Of a DNA stretch of 64,000 nt, positions 24,383 to 36,124 are shown piece by piece. Source of the DNA: Zygnema circumcarinatum (lineage: Eukaryota; Streptophyta; Zygnematophyceae; Zygnematales; Zygnemataceae); assembly GCA_037447605.1 (NCBI GenBank), contig CM074810.1:790130-854129 (forward strand), given 5' to 3'. The notes beneath the pieces were generated by a model. It was given only the letters and a program-made list of their open reading frames with translations. It had not been told where the DNA came from and did no database searches. The first letter of the stretch is position 1. Each line of letters begins with the position of its first letter. The position numbers and the translations under genes are program-made.

Positions 24383-26477
24383 ATGGCGAGAGGCCTTGAA
24401 AGCTCGTCGGGACTCCTCGGGGAGGGCGGAGGCTTGTCGTGGCTTGGGAGGAAGAAGGTGGCCATGGCTAGTCATTCGGGTCCCTTGAACAGCGCTCTCT
24501 CGCTCCCCTTAAAGAAGAGAGAGGAAAAAGTAATGCAGGAGAAGGAGAGGGAGAGGGAGAGGGAGAGGGAGAGGGAGGCACCTTTCAACTGGCAGCGAAT
24601 CTTGGCCCCACTTCCGGCCTCCGCTGTGCTTGAACGGCAAAATACAGTCCCGGAATCGAGAGGAGAGTCGGCTTCATTTTTCGGAAATGAAGAATTCGGG
24701 GTTCGGGAAGGGCAGTATTTGGAAGAGTATTCGAGAGATTCGGCAAAACTGGAGTGGAGGGGGAGAGCAAAGTCTGTGGGGAAAAGGGGAACTCATGAAG
24801 GCGAGGAGAAGGCGGTGAATTTCGAAGCTGCTTCCTTTGAACCGCAGAACCCAAAGCAGGCGAAGGAGGAAAAATTCGGCAAGTTTGGAGAGTTCGGATT
24901 AGGAAGAAGAGTGGAGGGAAAGGAGTCTAGTCAGAGGTGGAATGGAGGAGAGAAGGAGAATGAGGGGTTGAGCGAGCAGGCGATGTTTACGAGGTCTCTC
25001 ACTGTTGGGAGAGAGCCTGTAAAGTTAAAGTCTCGCGGGAGTGAATGGGTTTCAAGAATAATTACAACTCGAGCAGAACTTAATCAGACTCAGACGAGAA
25101 ACAAAAAAAGTTCGTCTTCTTCTTCTTCTCTCCCTTTGAAGGCTCCCTCTGCTGTCCCGCGAAATTTCGAAAAAAAGGACCGAAAAAAGTCAGATGAGGA
25201 GCAGAGTGCTGAGAAGAAGGCGGCGGCTGTAAAGGGGAATTCGAAGGTGGCGAATCTGTATGAGGAGGGGAAAGAAAGGGGGAGGAAAGGAGAGGATGAC
25301 ATTATTGATGTTGACTCTCCTATGGCTGTTTCGCTGCTTGAAAAATCGGAAGGAAAAAATTACAGACTTAGCAGGTCTCAGAATGGGAAGCAGCCGTTGA
25401 AAGGAATGCAGAAGGACTTGGATCGCTGGATGGACCTCGTAAAAAGTGAAAATACTTTGAGGAATTCTTCACACACTGGAAAAAGTGGAGTTTCCCACGA
25501 AAGCACGATGGAAAATCAAGCTCATTCGTCTCATGCAGGAGCTTCTGAAGTGCAGCTAAACGACATTGAAGAACCGCAAGCGGGTGTGAGAAAGGGAGGG
25601 GAGAGAGAGGGAGAGGGAGGGGAAGTTAAATCAACAATGTTGTCGGAGAGTGGTGAGGGGGAGAAGAAGGAGAATGTGGAGGAGGGAGAGGGAGGGGGAG
25701 TGGGGAAGGAAGGGGTAAATGGAGAGGAAGAGGAGGCGGGAGAGGGAGAGGGAGAGGGAGAGGAAGATATTGCCCCTCCTTTCGGAGCAGCGGCTCGGGA
25801 TCGAGGCAGTGGAGAAATCAATGCTCAACTCGAAGTGAAGCGACGAGGGTCCTTCAAGAAAACTGAAGTCCCTAAAACGATCTCTAGGCAGTTTGGAAAA
25901 CCTCCTCCTCATACGTTCATTCCAAGCCAGTCAAAAGCGATCATTCCTTTGCCACCTGTTCCTGTTGGAACTCATCGACGCTCCTTAAAGGGAGGGGATG
26001 AAGACTCTAATGTGAATGGAGGAGAAAGGAGGAAGTCCCCTTCTAGGCGCTACCCGCCGTGGAATGGAGTTGAGGAAAAAAGGAGTTTTTTTGAAGGAGG
26101 AGTAGTCACAACTGAGGGTGAGGAGAACTCTCCGCATGTCCTTAAGGTGAGCGTGAAATGGCGCTTGCTTCTGTTCTCGTTATCTGTTTCCATACTGCTC
26201 TCCCTGTTTGCAGCATGATGGTGCTTCCATTGTGGATCAACTTTTTGCTTGCTTCAAAAGTCTTCAACTTGCTCTAAAAGATGTCGGAATTCTCAATACT
26301 CGATTCTCAATACTCAATTCTCAATACTAGCTGTCGATTGGGCTGCAGTGCCGGAAGTGCGAGGCGCCACTTCTCGTGTTTCTGAAGGCTGTGAGGGAAC
26401 AGAGCGAGGGGACGTGCAAGCTGCGCTGCGGGCAGTGTTCCTCCACTTCGCAGATGCGTCTAAAGAGACCTGTCTGA
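24383..26477 (+). CDS. Low-complexity protein with C-terminal zinc ribbon, EDR4-like
   Basis: Proposed exons 24383-26146, 26214-26282 and 26349-26477, all joined in phase 0, give 653 residues. The first 588 residues are charged and probably disordered (Glu/Lys/Arg runs, Ser7, Glu/Gly repeats). The last exon encodes C-R-K-C-E-A-P-L-L-V-F-L then C-K-L-R-C-G-Q-C-S-S, a two-knuckle C-x2-C ... C-x3-C-x2-C pattern. This resembles the probable zinc-ribbon domain (DUF3133) of plant EDR4-type proteins, which regulate defence and vesicle traffic. The middle exon (ACFKSLQLALKD) is short, and its intron of only 66 bases contains a TCTCAATACTC repeat, so this junction is the least certain. The start is the first ATG after the GA-rich leader; more N-terminal sequence is possible. 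Confidence 0.6.
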
Positions 26478-27010
26478 AAATGTGAGCGTTTGCAGTTCTG
26501 CTTGGACCGACTGCCAAGGTCACTGAATTAAGGTCTAGCCAATGTCTAAGTCAAAGGTTGATTAATAGCTGTTTTATGGTCTCACCAATTTCTGAATAAA
26601 GATTTCACCAATGGCTTGTCCAGATCTGACCAATCTGAATGTTGTCAGTGAGCATAGCCCCTTCCGTTTACCCTTGAATTGGTTTTTTCATTTTTGGATG
26701 CAGCTGGATGAGCTTTATGATCTGGTTGTGTTTCGACCTTTTTGGGACCAAACGAAGTTGGTGACGAAGTTTCTTGATATAAACTTTATTGGAAAAGGCG
26801 TTGAGAAGCAGCAGGGCATGCGTTCCACTCTGTACATTAGCGGGCGGGTGCGGCCCGCAGACCTTCATGGAGAGCAAATCAAAAGCCGGGAGCAGCCGAC
26901 CTCTCTGGAGGCCTCACATTTCCAGAGCGAAGCTACTCCCCTCTGCAGAGCAGTTTTTTTTGTTTTAAGTTCCGCCCGGGGCGTCACTTAGTGCCATGAT
27001 GGGGTGGTTT

Positions 27011-27040
27011 TAGGGTTAGGCTTAGGGTTAGGGTTAGGGC
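27011..27040. repeat. Interstitial telomere-like (TTAGGG)n
   Basis: Three to four TTAGGG units (TAGGGTTAGG, CTTAGGGTTA). The unit is TTAGGG and not the common plant TTTAGGG. Confidence 0.7.
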
Positions 27041-27231
27041 TTTTTAGGGGTTAGAATAGGGGCTAAGGTTTTGAGGTTTTTGAAGGCTGTAAGTTTTTAG
27101 GTTGGAAGCAACAAACCGAAGGGCCGGGAGGGTGCTGGCATCGGAGCGTTTTGTAATATTTGGTGCATTATAAAGTATGCGTTCCAAATGCCTTCATGCA
27201 TATATATTTTTCTATGAATTTCGTCCGCCAT

Positions 27232-27771
27232 ATGTTTTTGGGCGTTACGAGAAACATAGAATTGGAGAATGACACATGCGAATGGGAGCTGCATGTCAAC
27301 TGCATATTGAATTGGGCATGAGGCGGAGGTTTCATTATGAAGGGAGGGGTTTTATATGCTTCTGGCCCCAAAAAGACCCCATTCTCGATTTCCATGGCCT
27401 GTGAATGGTGAAAGAACATAGCGAATATTAGCAGAGGCTTTTCATAACCGTGGAAAGGAGGAAAACTGAGTCATCAAGGATATCAACTATTTTGGATCGA
27501 ACGCTTCGAAGAGCGGCTGCAAGATGGCAAAGACGCAGATTCAAGACGAGTATTGTAAGATCCTGACAATAGTTAAGCAGAAGGGCCCTTTTCTAAAGTT
27601 TGCTGCATGTTCAAGCTAATGCAGCTTGCAAGGCACTAAAAGCGCATTAGAAATGCCTTCATCACCGCTTTCATCAACTGCTTCGATAAAGTTAAGGTGA
27701 TGCAACCTAAAAGGACCACCGACTGACAGACTGATGTTATCTGTAAGCATGCACGAAACGACTAATGACAA
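27232..27771. pseudogene. Rearranged, internally deleted duplicate of the oxidase-3'/fibrillin locus
   Basis: Three blocks match, in the same order and orientation, a stretch beyond the oxidase: 27232-27363 to about 32300-32435 (TGTTTTTGGGCGTTACGAG, GAGGCGGAGGTTTCATTATG), 27364-27491 to about 33261-33388 (CCCCAAAAAGACCCC, TCATAACCGTGGAAAG), and 27493-27771 to about 34797-35087 (GATCGAACGCTTCGAAGAGC, AGCAGAAGG, GCTGCATGTT). About 0.8 kb and 1.4 kb of the source are missing between blocks. The copy keeps the first bases of fibrillin exon 5 and part of exon 2 but lacks exons 3, 4 and 6. It cannot encode the protein. Confidence 0.85.
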
Positions 27772-28580
27772 GACGGCTCTTCCACTTCAAGCAGGTTGGT
27801 GGGTTTGCACCAATGAACCGACCCAGAAAGGAACAGTTTGGAGGAAGTAGAATAGGGTGGTTCTGACGGCCAATGTGGGCCACAGTCTCGTCTCATGGGC
27901 ATAAGTCTCGCCTTGTTATGTTATGTTTTTTTGTTTATTAAATAGGCAGTGGTTGATAGTGGATCGTGAGTGGGTTACAACTAGTGGCCAACTCCAATGC
28001 TGAATCTTTAAGAAAAAGACCTTCATGAATCTTAGCGACAAGGTTGAAATCGACCACTGTCCATCTGCCTCGTCCTTACCTCGATAAACGTCTTACGGCT
28101 GCGATTGCGCCACCGCATCCGCCCACAGATCTTGACCGTCCATTGGTATCAAAATGGGAAAGGTTCAAGCGATAACCAGCTCGCCGGCCGGTCGCAGTCG
28201 TCCGATGGAGACCGCGCCGCCGGCCTTGCACGGCCATGCAGATGGCGGACTAAGCGAGCCGAGCGATTTGATTGGCGGGCGGTTCCCGATTTGTAGTCCG
28301 ATGGTTTTAAGGTCGTCGAGGAGTGATGTCTTTTTTTTTCTTTTTGGGGAGGGACGCAACTGCTGGTGGGCTGTCTCCACCTGGCGGACTCTTTTGCGAA
28401 GGATTAGGCAGACTTTTTTCTTTACTCGCCATTTCTGATGCAGCTGAATACTTGTCAGCTGCAGCAAGCTTTAGGAGAGCTTTCGTGGTGCTGATGCAAA
28501 GGAATTGAGTCTTTCCTCTTCAATGCAAAGACTCTTTCTATTTTTATTTTACTCTCTCTTTGTTATTTAGTTTGGAGTCA

Positions 28581-30483
28581 ATGGCGAAAGGAATTGTACG
28601 ACTTGGGGTGACTTTGACATTGGCGGGGCTCCTAGTAGGTAGTCTTTATTTAGATTCAGTTGCTTCCTCCACGGTCCAATCCTTCCCCACATCTCAGAAC
28701 AAAAAGGGGAGCTTTAAGCCCTCTTCCGAGACAACATTGGAGGAGATAAAGAACTGGCGCCTTCTCGAAAGTAGAACAGCCCTTACCCAACAGAACAAGT
28801 GGAAGAGAAGGACGCGTCATGACACGGCGGCGAATAATAGTAAGCTTTGGGAATATAATCATCACCAAATACAACTTTGAGCATCAGCAAACTTTGCATC
28901 AGGGTTTTCTCTTTAAACACTCTGCCGCACTGTTCAAATCAAGAGAACTCTTTGAAAGTCTGGAACCACAATTTTTTGGCGGTGGACTCATGTCGCATGA
29001 GCCTTATGTGAGTTGACGTGGCAGGTGCTGAACTGGGGGATTCAGTCGGGAGTTTTGGGAATTCTTCGCAGGCGAACCTTAGACATTTTTCCAAATTTAT
29101 TCAATCACGGTCCCCCTCCCCCTGTGCCTCCTGTTCCCACTCTCACTCCCGCTCCTCCTGCCGCTTCCCCTTCCAATCTCACCCCCTCTCCGTCTCCCGA
29201 TCTCTCTTCTGCTCCCCCTCTAACTCCCACTTCTACTCCATGTGTAAGCATGTGGCCTGACCTGTGCAAGTTCGTGGACGAGCTGCCTATTCCCACCGTA
29301 ATCGATTTAACAGCCGGAGGTCACCTCACCATGGGAGCTTGGAGGACAACTCACGTAAGTCCCCCATGACCATTTGATAATCTCATGAACTCGGATGCTC
29401 TTCGATGTTTGCCGATATCCCTTGTTCTTATACCAATAATGCTGAAATTATGTACTGTTATCCGGGTCTCGTTTTATTACAAAGTGCAGAAGTTTCACCG
29501 AGATTTGAATGAGAGCACAGTCTACGCTTTTGGGCCCACATTGGAGGAGGCTACTGTGCCCGGACCAACGATAGCCGTCGAACGAGATACCCCAATCAAT
29601 GTATTATGGACGAATAATATTACGGATCTTAAGCCCTTTTTCATGATCGATTATACTCTCGTGGTGGCTATGCCTCCGCACCATGGGGTTCCTATAGGTA
29701 AAAAAGCACACTCCCAAAGGCTATTTGAACAGTTTAAGGTACAATTTCAGATCAAAAGACATATTTGAACCTTAGTTTGTGAATGAAGATCAATTGCGAT
29801 TACTTGCCTTGTGACGCTTGAGGTTCTATGGTTTTGCAGTACCACATCTCCATGGAGGCTACATTGCTCCAGAATATGACGGCAATCCTGATGCGTGGTT
29901 CACCGCATTTGGAGATACTGGACCTGGGTATGCCACAAACAATTTCACATACTTGAATGCTCAGCAGCCCACAACAATATGGTACCACGACCATACACTC
30001 GGAATGACTCGCTTAAACGTATATGCAGGTAACTTGAACATACTCGAATGTCCCTCCTTTCATTGCTTCATTTTCCTATTTAATATCTACTCTCACCCAC
30101 TCGACATTCAGGTGTTCTTTGCGACAATAGGATTAATCATTGACTGTTACCTTATACTTGTTCCGTCCATGCTTATCGGTGCAGGCCTATTTGGGCTGTA
30201 TATAATAAGAGACAATGCAACAGAAGGAACGCTGAACTTGCCAGACGGCGAGTACGAGGTACCACTCGTAATTGAAGACAGAAGGGTCGAAATGAACGGC
30301 AGCACTGCCTTTCTAACTGGAATTGATCCCAATATTCATCCCTACTGGTTTCCCGGAACTACCGGCAACATCACCACTGTAAACGGTAAAGTAAGCAACG
30401 AGAATTGGGTCCATGAGAATTCACCTATTTCATGGCAAAGTATGGCATAAGGTCACACAGTCTGAAGGAGTACTAAGGGACTC

Positions 30484-30530
<47 letters not shown>

Positions 30531-30540
30531 NNNNNNNNNN

Positions 30541-30588
<48 letters not shown>

Positions 30589-32237
30589 TCATGTGAGCTG
30601 CAGGCATGGCCGTATCTCAACGTCTATCGACGAAAATACCGCTTTCGAATGCTCTCCGCTGCCAACGCCCGCTTCTTCAACATCACATTTCTTGCCACTC
30701 CGAGCGGATCGAGCTATGGCAATGGCCCTTACACGACCAATGGCACTTTCCCCACCGATGCCATTGTTCTCCCCTTCACTATCATCGCAACCGACGGAGG
30801 CTACCTCAGCTCCCCTGTGCCGCTTTCAAGCCTCCTTATGGCGCCTGCAGAACGTTTCCAAATCATTGTCGATTTTTCATACTTGAACATTGATGGAACC
30901 GGAGCTTATGACGTCTTTATAGTCAATGATGCTGTAACGCCTTACCCTAACAATCCCTTGAATCCATCACTTCCAGTGGACTCAAACAGCGTTGTGCTGA
31001 TGAAATTTTTGGTGCAATCCGGTGAAGTATATCCTGGAGGAGACCTCCCCAGCGTCTTGAACACAGAGCTGCCTGCAGTGGACCCCTCCTCTGCCATCCG
31101 CGAGCGATTCTTCCCCTTGACGGAGTATTACGACCATGGCAACATCTCCCTGCCGGTGCTGTTCCTTGAAGGGGTCCGCCACTGGGAGGACCCTGTCACC
31201 GAAAAGCCTTCAGTTGTAAGTCAGGGCGGGGGGGCGCTATTGAAGGTAGCTGTAGCAACTGTAGGGTTTTTCAGGTTCCTCTGGTTAGGGTTAGGGTTCG
31301 GGTTAGGGGTAGGCTGAAGGGTAGGGTTGGGGGGGGTTTGAGAGTTTAGCGTCTGTAGGGTTTTTCAGGTTCCTATGGCTAGAATTAGGGGGTAGGGTGA
31401 GGGGTTTTAGGGTTTTAGCATTTGTAGAAGTTTCAGATTTTTGGGCTTCTAGGGTTTTGAGTGTTTTTAGTGTTGGAACCATTCGCACTCACATAACAAT
31501 CCAAACAAATGTTGAACAAAGATCAAGTCAAGCTAGCAAGTGTCCCTAAGCGACCAAAAACCATGAACCCAACGGCGGTGGTCGCGCCACGTGCAGAACA
31601 CGACAGAGATCTGGACGTTCGTTAACACCGCCCCCGGCGCGCACCCGATCCACGTGCACCTCGTGCAGCACCGCCTTCTATGGCGGAGAGCGTTCGACGC
31701 AGTTTCGTTCGCCGTCGGCAACTGTAGTTTAACGGGCGCATGGAGCAGCCCCAACCCGCTCCTGGCGCCCTGCTGGACGGGGGCCGCCGTTGGGCCTTCG
31801 CCCTATGAGGACGGGTGGAAGGACACGAGCGTGAACATGCCGGGGATGGCGACCTCGTATTTAATCAAGTGGACAATGCAGGTAAGGAAAGAAAGGGTGA
31901 AAAAAGTGAAATAAAATATGGGGGGAAGGAGGGATTTGGTACATTCTAAGCTTTGTGTCTGCAGCGGAATTGCGAATGTTTCCGCAACATGTTCCAATTG
32001 TATGAAGCTGGAGGAGCAGCTTCTAACAGAGCGGGCTGCATCTCCCTCTCCCAATTTTTCTCCCTCTCCCTTTCCCTCTCCTTCTCCCTCTCCATGCAGG
32101 ACTCGTCCCTGTTCCCGTTCGACGCAACGGGCCTGCCCGGCTACGCGTGGCACTGCCACATTCTGGACCACGAGGACAACGAGATGCTCCGCCCGCTCAA
32201 GCTCACTCCCCAGCCGCAGCTCCCTCTGCTCCCTTAG
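28581..32237 (+). CDS. Multicopper oxidase, LPR/bilirubin-oxidase-like
   Basis: Exons 28581-28839, 29025-29109, 29249-29354, 29490-29697, 29840-30028, 30185-30390, 30604-31215, 31597-31881, 32100-32237 give 695 residues in phase. An N-terminal hydrophobic segment ([15 protein letters not shown]) suggests a signal anchor or secretion signal. All four copper-binding clusters are present: HLHGG (about 222), WYHDH (about 268), HPIHVHL (about 568) and [13 protein letters not shown] (about 668; the last His and Met fit the type 1 site). KFHRDL, VPGPTI and NGKAWPYL match the plant LPR family, whose members oxidise iron at the root cell wall; bacterial spore-coat laccases are related. The function here is inferred by family. 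The second and third exons are the least certain: 29110-29248 is treated as an intron with a CT-rich tract, but it also reads as a Pro-rich linker in one frame. A 10-N gap lies in intron 6. Confidence 0.88.
30481..30593. repeat. (CT)n microsatellite with a 10-N assembly gap
   Basis: Nearly pure CT on both sides of N at 30531-30540. It lies in the intron before the oxidase exon starting at 30604, so the true intron length is unknown. Confidence 0.95.
31283..31311. repeat. Interstitial telomere-like TTAGGG units in oxidase intron 7
   Basis: GGTTAGGGTTAGGGTTCGGG-type sequence, flanked by a 22-bp direct duplication starting CTGTAGGG at 31259-31280 and 31353-31374. Confidence 0.7.
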
Positions 32238-32801
32238 CTCAGCAACGGATCCGAGACCTTAGTTTAAGGGGAGCTGACCAGTGAGCTGGGAAATGATGTT
32301 TTTGGGCGTTACGAGCAACATAGACCGTTTAGAATTGGAGAATTGACACATGCGATTAGGAGCGTCATGTCAACTGCATACAGGATCGGACACGAGGCGG
32401 AGGTTTCATTATGAGGGAGGGGTTTAATATGCTTCTGTTCAGTCACGATGCCTTAGGCTATATGTGATTGCCTCACATGAAGCTTCTTTTTTAAAGAAGC
32501 GGAAAGAGCAAAACCAGCAATTGACACATTTTGGACAATTGTCAATACAAAGTCTGTGTGTCGTCACACTTATTGCCAGCATAGCTGCCTTGTGCAGGAA
32601 AGGCCTAAACAAACACCTAATCGAATTTAAACCTAAGATCGACGCGCTGACAATAAAAATAACAGTAACAATAATAAATGCTTAACACCACGCTATAGAG
32701 CTCCACTAACAAAACTTTGCAAACCACTCCAAACTAAAACTACAAACTTATTATACAAGGCCAAATTAAGCACACAAATCCACACCAAACTTGCAGTCCA
32801 C
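32238..32801. other. Shared 3' flank of oxidase and fibrillin-like gene
   Basis: The two genes are convergent. About 32300-32435 is the source of the first block of the duplicate at 27232. No gene was seen. Confidence 0.5.
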
Positions 32802-35489
32802 TCAATAAATCTCCTTGTCCTTTACATTGACACAGCGGACCCAGAAAGCAGAGCCGCCACCCCGCCCTCGGGCTGCAATGATCTCTTCGTCCGCATAGAA
32901 CCAGATGAAGAAAGGGTCCTTTGAACCCTCTTTACCGACACCAATCTCGCGGCCCTCATCCGACTTCTTTCCAATATTGATCTGAATCAGATAAGCACGT
33001 CAAAATTAAGCACAATTTTGAGTCACTTGCATTTACAGCATCTTACTGAATGGGACCGAGATGTAATTTGTTTGAAGGCATTTCACTCGAACAAAGTAAA
33101 GACTAATATGTGAAAGGATAAGGGAAAGCTCGACAATTGGGACGTAGGATTCACCTCAAAGGGGCCGAGGGGCCCAAGTTTGATGATGAGTTTGTTAAAG
33201 GTGAATGGAAGCCGGCGGCCAATCCAGTTCATGGGTCCCTTGAATGTCAGTTGACCCACAGGCCCCAAAAAGACCCCATTCTCGATTTCCATGGCCTGTG
33301 AATGGTGAAAGAACATAGTGGATATTAGCAAAAGCTTTTCATAACCGTGGAAAGTAGGAAAACTGAGTCATCAAGGATATCAACTATTGTAGTGCACACA
33401 GAAACGGGCAACAGGAACCTTATGTTGCACAAATGCCTGTGAGTAGGGGCAGCTTACCTGAGCATCAAATCGCTGCACCGCCGTAATAGGAAAGTAAGAG
33501 CCACCACCTTCACCGCCCTTTGCTGCATCTCGGATCTGCTCTTCACACAGATTGATCACCTTAAGTTTAGTCTTAACCGCCTCTTCTCTGCAAGCCAACT
33601 TCACTGGCGTGATACCGCATGCTAACTTAGAATGTTTGCTATGCATCTCTTTCCTTCACATTTCTCGAGATTTTCAACACACTATACTGAAACCAACGAG
33701 AATATACAACTTTATCCCCAAGGCGAAGAGGTCAACAAAGAAGATTATATACTATATACATATAATCATATGTATATGGAAACTTTCTAACTCCCAAAAC
33801 CTCGCTTACAGTTAAGAACATCCTAGAAACAATCAAACCGGCCCAGACTTATCAAGGTCGTTTGCTTATACACTAGTCCATAGAAAATCGTGCGATAAGT
33901 TGAAGATGACAGCTTCACCTGTTGTTTATTTTCTGGAAAGCCTTCATGCTAAAAATTCCCAAGACTTTCCAATGGTTACCGTGAACTGGAAGATTCAATC
34001 ATCGTGTAATACAGTAAAAATATAGTTTTAAAAGCAGTCCCACAACTAGTAGTCTGATGTTCCTTTTGCAGTGAAGGAATAGGTCGTGACCGACGGCTAA
34101 AGGTATGAAGCTATCCATATATCTCTTGGCTCATTTTCATGAAGACAAGCCAGCATGCACAATGAGAATGGAAAGAGTTTATTGTCGTCTGGCTGCTTGC
34201 AGAAAGTAAGCAAGATGTGAGTCAAGAAGTTGGAAAAAAATGGCTTTCCCTCTTTAAATACACTTTTGCGGAATTAATGAGAATTCTGGTTACCGGAATA
34301 GCTGAGAATACTGCATTGTTAACTCAAGCTACTTACATGTTTGGAATTAGCCGTGAAGATAAGCATCCACGTCCTTCCAGGCGAGCTTGTGCCTCCAATT
34401 GTTTCAAAAAAGGTGGAAGGATCAAGTTTTGCTTTTTCTAATGCCAGAAGGGCTCGAAACACCTCTTGAGAGTCCACCTTTCTCGTATGTGCGGCTCTCT
34501 TTAGGACGGCCACATGCTGCTCTATCGATGACTTTCCTAAACCATCTCCATCGTCTTTCTCAGATTCAACTGTTGCCACGGAAAACAATAAATAGCGAGT
34601 GGAGGTTCAGCAAAAAAAAATTAATGGGTTCTATGTTCATCTACTGTAAGCTGAGATCTCTGCTCAGTGAAATGTTTCTTCACTTGCAACATGACGTCCT
34701 CTCCAAAAAAGAAAGCGTACCTTTCTCCTCCACCGATAGAGCTGCCCGTGGAGCCAAAGATCGTCTTGCAAATGACGAGTGCCACGCTCGCTGCGATATG
34801 GATCGAACGCTTCGAAGAGCGGCTGCAAGATGGCAAAGACGCAGATTCAAGACGAGCATTGTAAGATCCTGACAATAGTTAAGCAGAAGGTCCCTTTTCT
34901 AAAGTTTGCTGCATGTTTAAGCTAATGCAGCTTGCAAGGCACTAAAAGCGCATGAGAAATGCCTTCAACATCGCTTTCATCAACTGCTCCGATAAAGTTA
35001 AGGTGATGCAACCCAAAACGACCACCGACTGAGAGACTGATGTAAACTGTAAGCATGCTGCAGGTATGCACGAACCGACTAATGAACAGGAAAGGACATG
35101 CAACACATTTCATCGTCTCTTCTGTTCTCTTCTCCAACCTTGATCCATAACTCTTGTAATCCATGCGTGTCTCCAAAGCCAAGCCGAGCGCTCTCTTTAC
35201 CAACTCATCCGCCCATCCACTTCACACTGCATCCCACCAAAAAGCAAGCCACAAATCCTCCTTACCCTGAACAAACCAAAACACATGTCAACCACCAAGC
35301 CAGGTGAAAATGATCCAAAAACTTACCATATTCCCCGGCTTCCAGCTGCAAGCTCCGCAACGCCTTCTTCGCCCCTCTCAGCGCCACAGTCCTCAAACCA
35401 GCTCCTCCTCCTTGCAAGCCCTCACACTGCCGCCATTCCTCCCTCGCGTTCACCGCTGCAGGAGCAGCGCAGCTTCTGCAGAGCGCCAT
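32802..35489 (-). CDS. Fibrillin/plastid-lipid-associated-like protein
   Basis: Minus-strand exons 35489-35327, 34822-34721, 34569-34337, 33535-33458, 33295-33155, 32981-32802 keep phase and give 298 residues. The first 85 or so residues are Ala/Arg/Ser-rich with basic spacing, as in a chloroplast transit peptide. Then follow a helical EQHVAVLKRAAHTRK region, GRTWMLIFTA, GGSYFPITAVQRFDA, IENGVFLGPVGQL, a basic strand pair (FTFNKLIIKLGPLGPFE) and a C-terminal FFIWFYADEEIIAARGRGGG-SAFWVRC block. That order matches plant PAP/fibrillin-type plastid proteins linked to thylakoid lipid bodies. The exact paralogue is not assigned. The exon starting at 33535 was picked because its phase and the KGGEGGGSYFP sequence fit; an upstream acceptor would extend it. 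Confidence 0.82.
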
Positions 35490-35643
35490 GGCTTCAACAG
35501 CAGCCTGGCCTGGCCTGGTGTTGCTTTGGCCCAGCAGCACACCAATACCAACTCTCCTCTCCTCCTCTCTCCCCCTCTCCTCTTCCTCTCTCCTCCTCTC
35601 TCCCTCTCCCTCCCCCTCCCCAGAGGCCGCCGCGGCCCGGCCA

Positions 35644-35673
35644 CACGTGGCCCACCTCGCGAGGCGCCACGTG
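35644..35673. promoter_or_regulatory. Paired G-boxes in the divergent promoter
   Basis: CACGTG at 35644-35649 and 35668-35673, 24 bases apart centre to centre. Both flanking genes encode plastid or light-related products, for which G-boxes are a common regulatory site. The role here is inferred. Confidence 0.55.
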
Positions 35674-36070
35674 TTCGCTTCTCGCCCACTCTGCCGAGGA
35701 CGTACAGGCCGTACGCATGTTGCATGATTCTATGTCCGTGTCACAGTCACGCTTAGCGTGAAACATTAACTAACACTATCACGTTTACTATGGGGCCCCG
35801 AGATGTCACGTCGTGTAAAATATCAACTAGCGTTCCTATATGGAATCACGCTACGGGTCCCCTTGAAACTACGTCATATAGCGGGGTTTTGCCCGTCCGC
35901 CTCCGCACCTCGCGGCCCCCATAATTCCAAAAGGGGACGTGTCAACGTCGACCGCTAAATAAAAATTCAGTACATTACAATTTTAAAAAATACAGTCAAA
36001 TTAGTACTAATTCTATAAACGTCTGACAGAGACCAATGACGGGTTGCCAGGTCAGCCGGCTCTAGCTCCG

Positions 36071-36124
36071 ATGGCATCCCTTGCAGGAGGGCGCCACATC
36101 CTGCTCAGCTCCTGCCAGGATTAG
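36071..36124 (+). promoter_or_regulatory. Short upstream ORF ahead of PHR2
   Basis: ATG at 36071 opens 17 codons and stops at 36122-36124, 64 bases before the PHR2 ATG. It would dampen translation only if the transcript starts upstream of 36071, which is not known. Confidence 0.35.

Larger units (their letters stand above)
26478..28580. other. Intergenic with interstitial telomere-like repeat and a rearranged locus copy
   Basis: 26478-27000 is 3' flank; an open frame at 26701-26991 has no recognised domain. TTAGGG-type units lie at 27011-27040. A rearranged duplicate is at 27232-27771. 27780-28560 shows no gene; it is probably the oxidase promoter. Confidence 0.5.

Noticed and set aside
23370-24475. 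Long open frames rich in Arg/Glu/Gly or Ser/Leu/Pro on both strands
   Set aside because: They follow from the GA-rich composition; frames in all registers are open.
26701-26991. 97-codon open frame beyond the zinc-ribbon gene
   Set aside because: No splice connection or known domain; treated as 3' flank.
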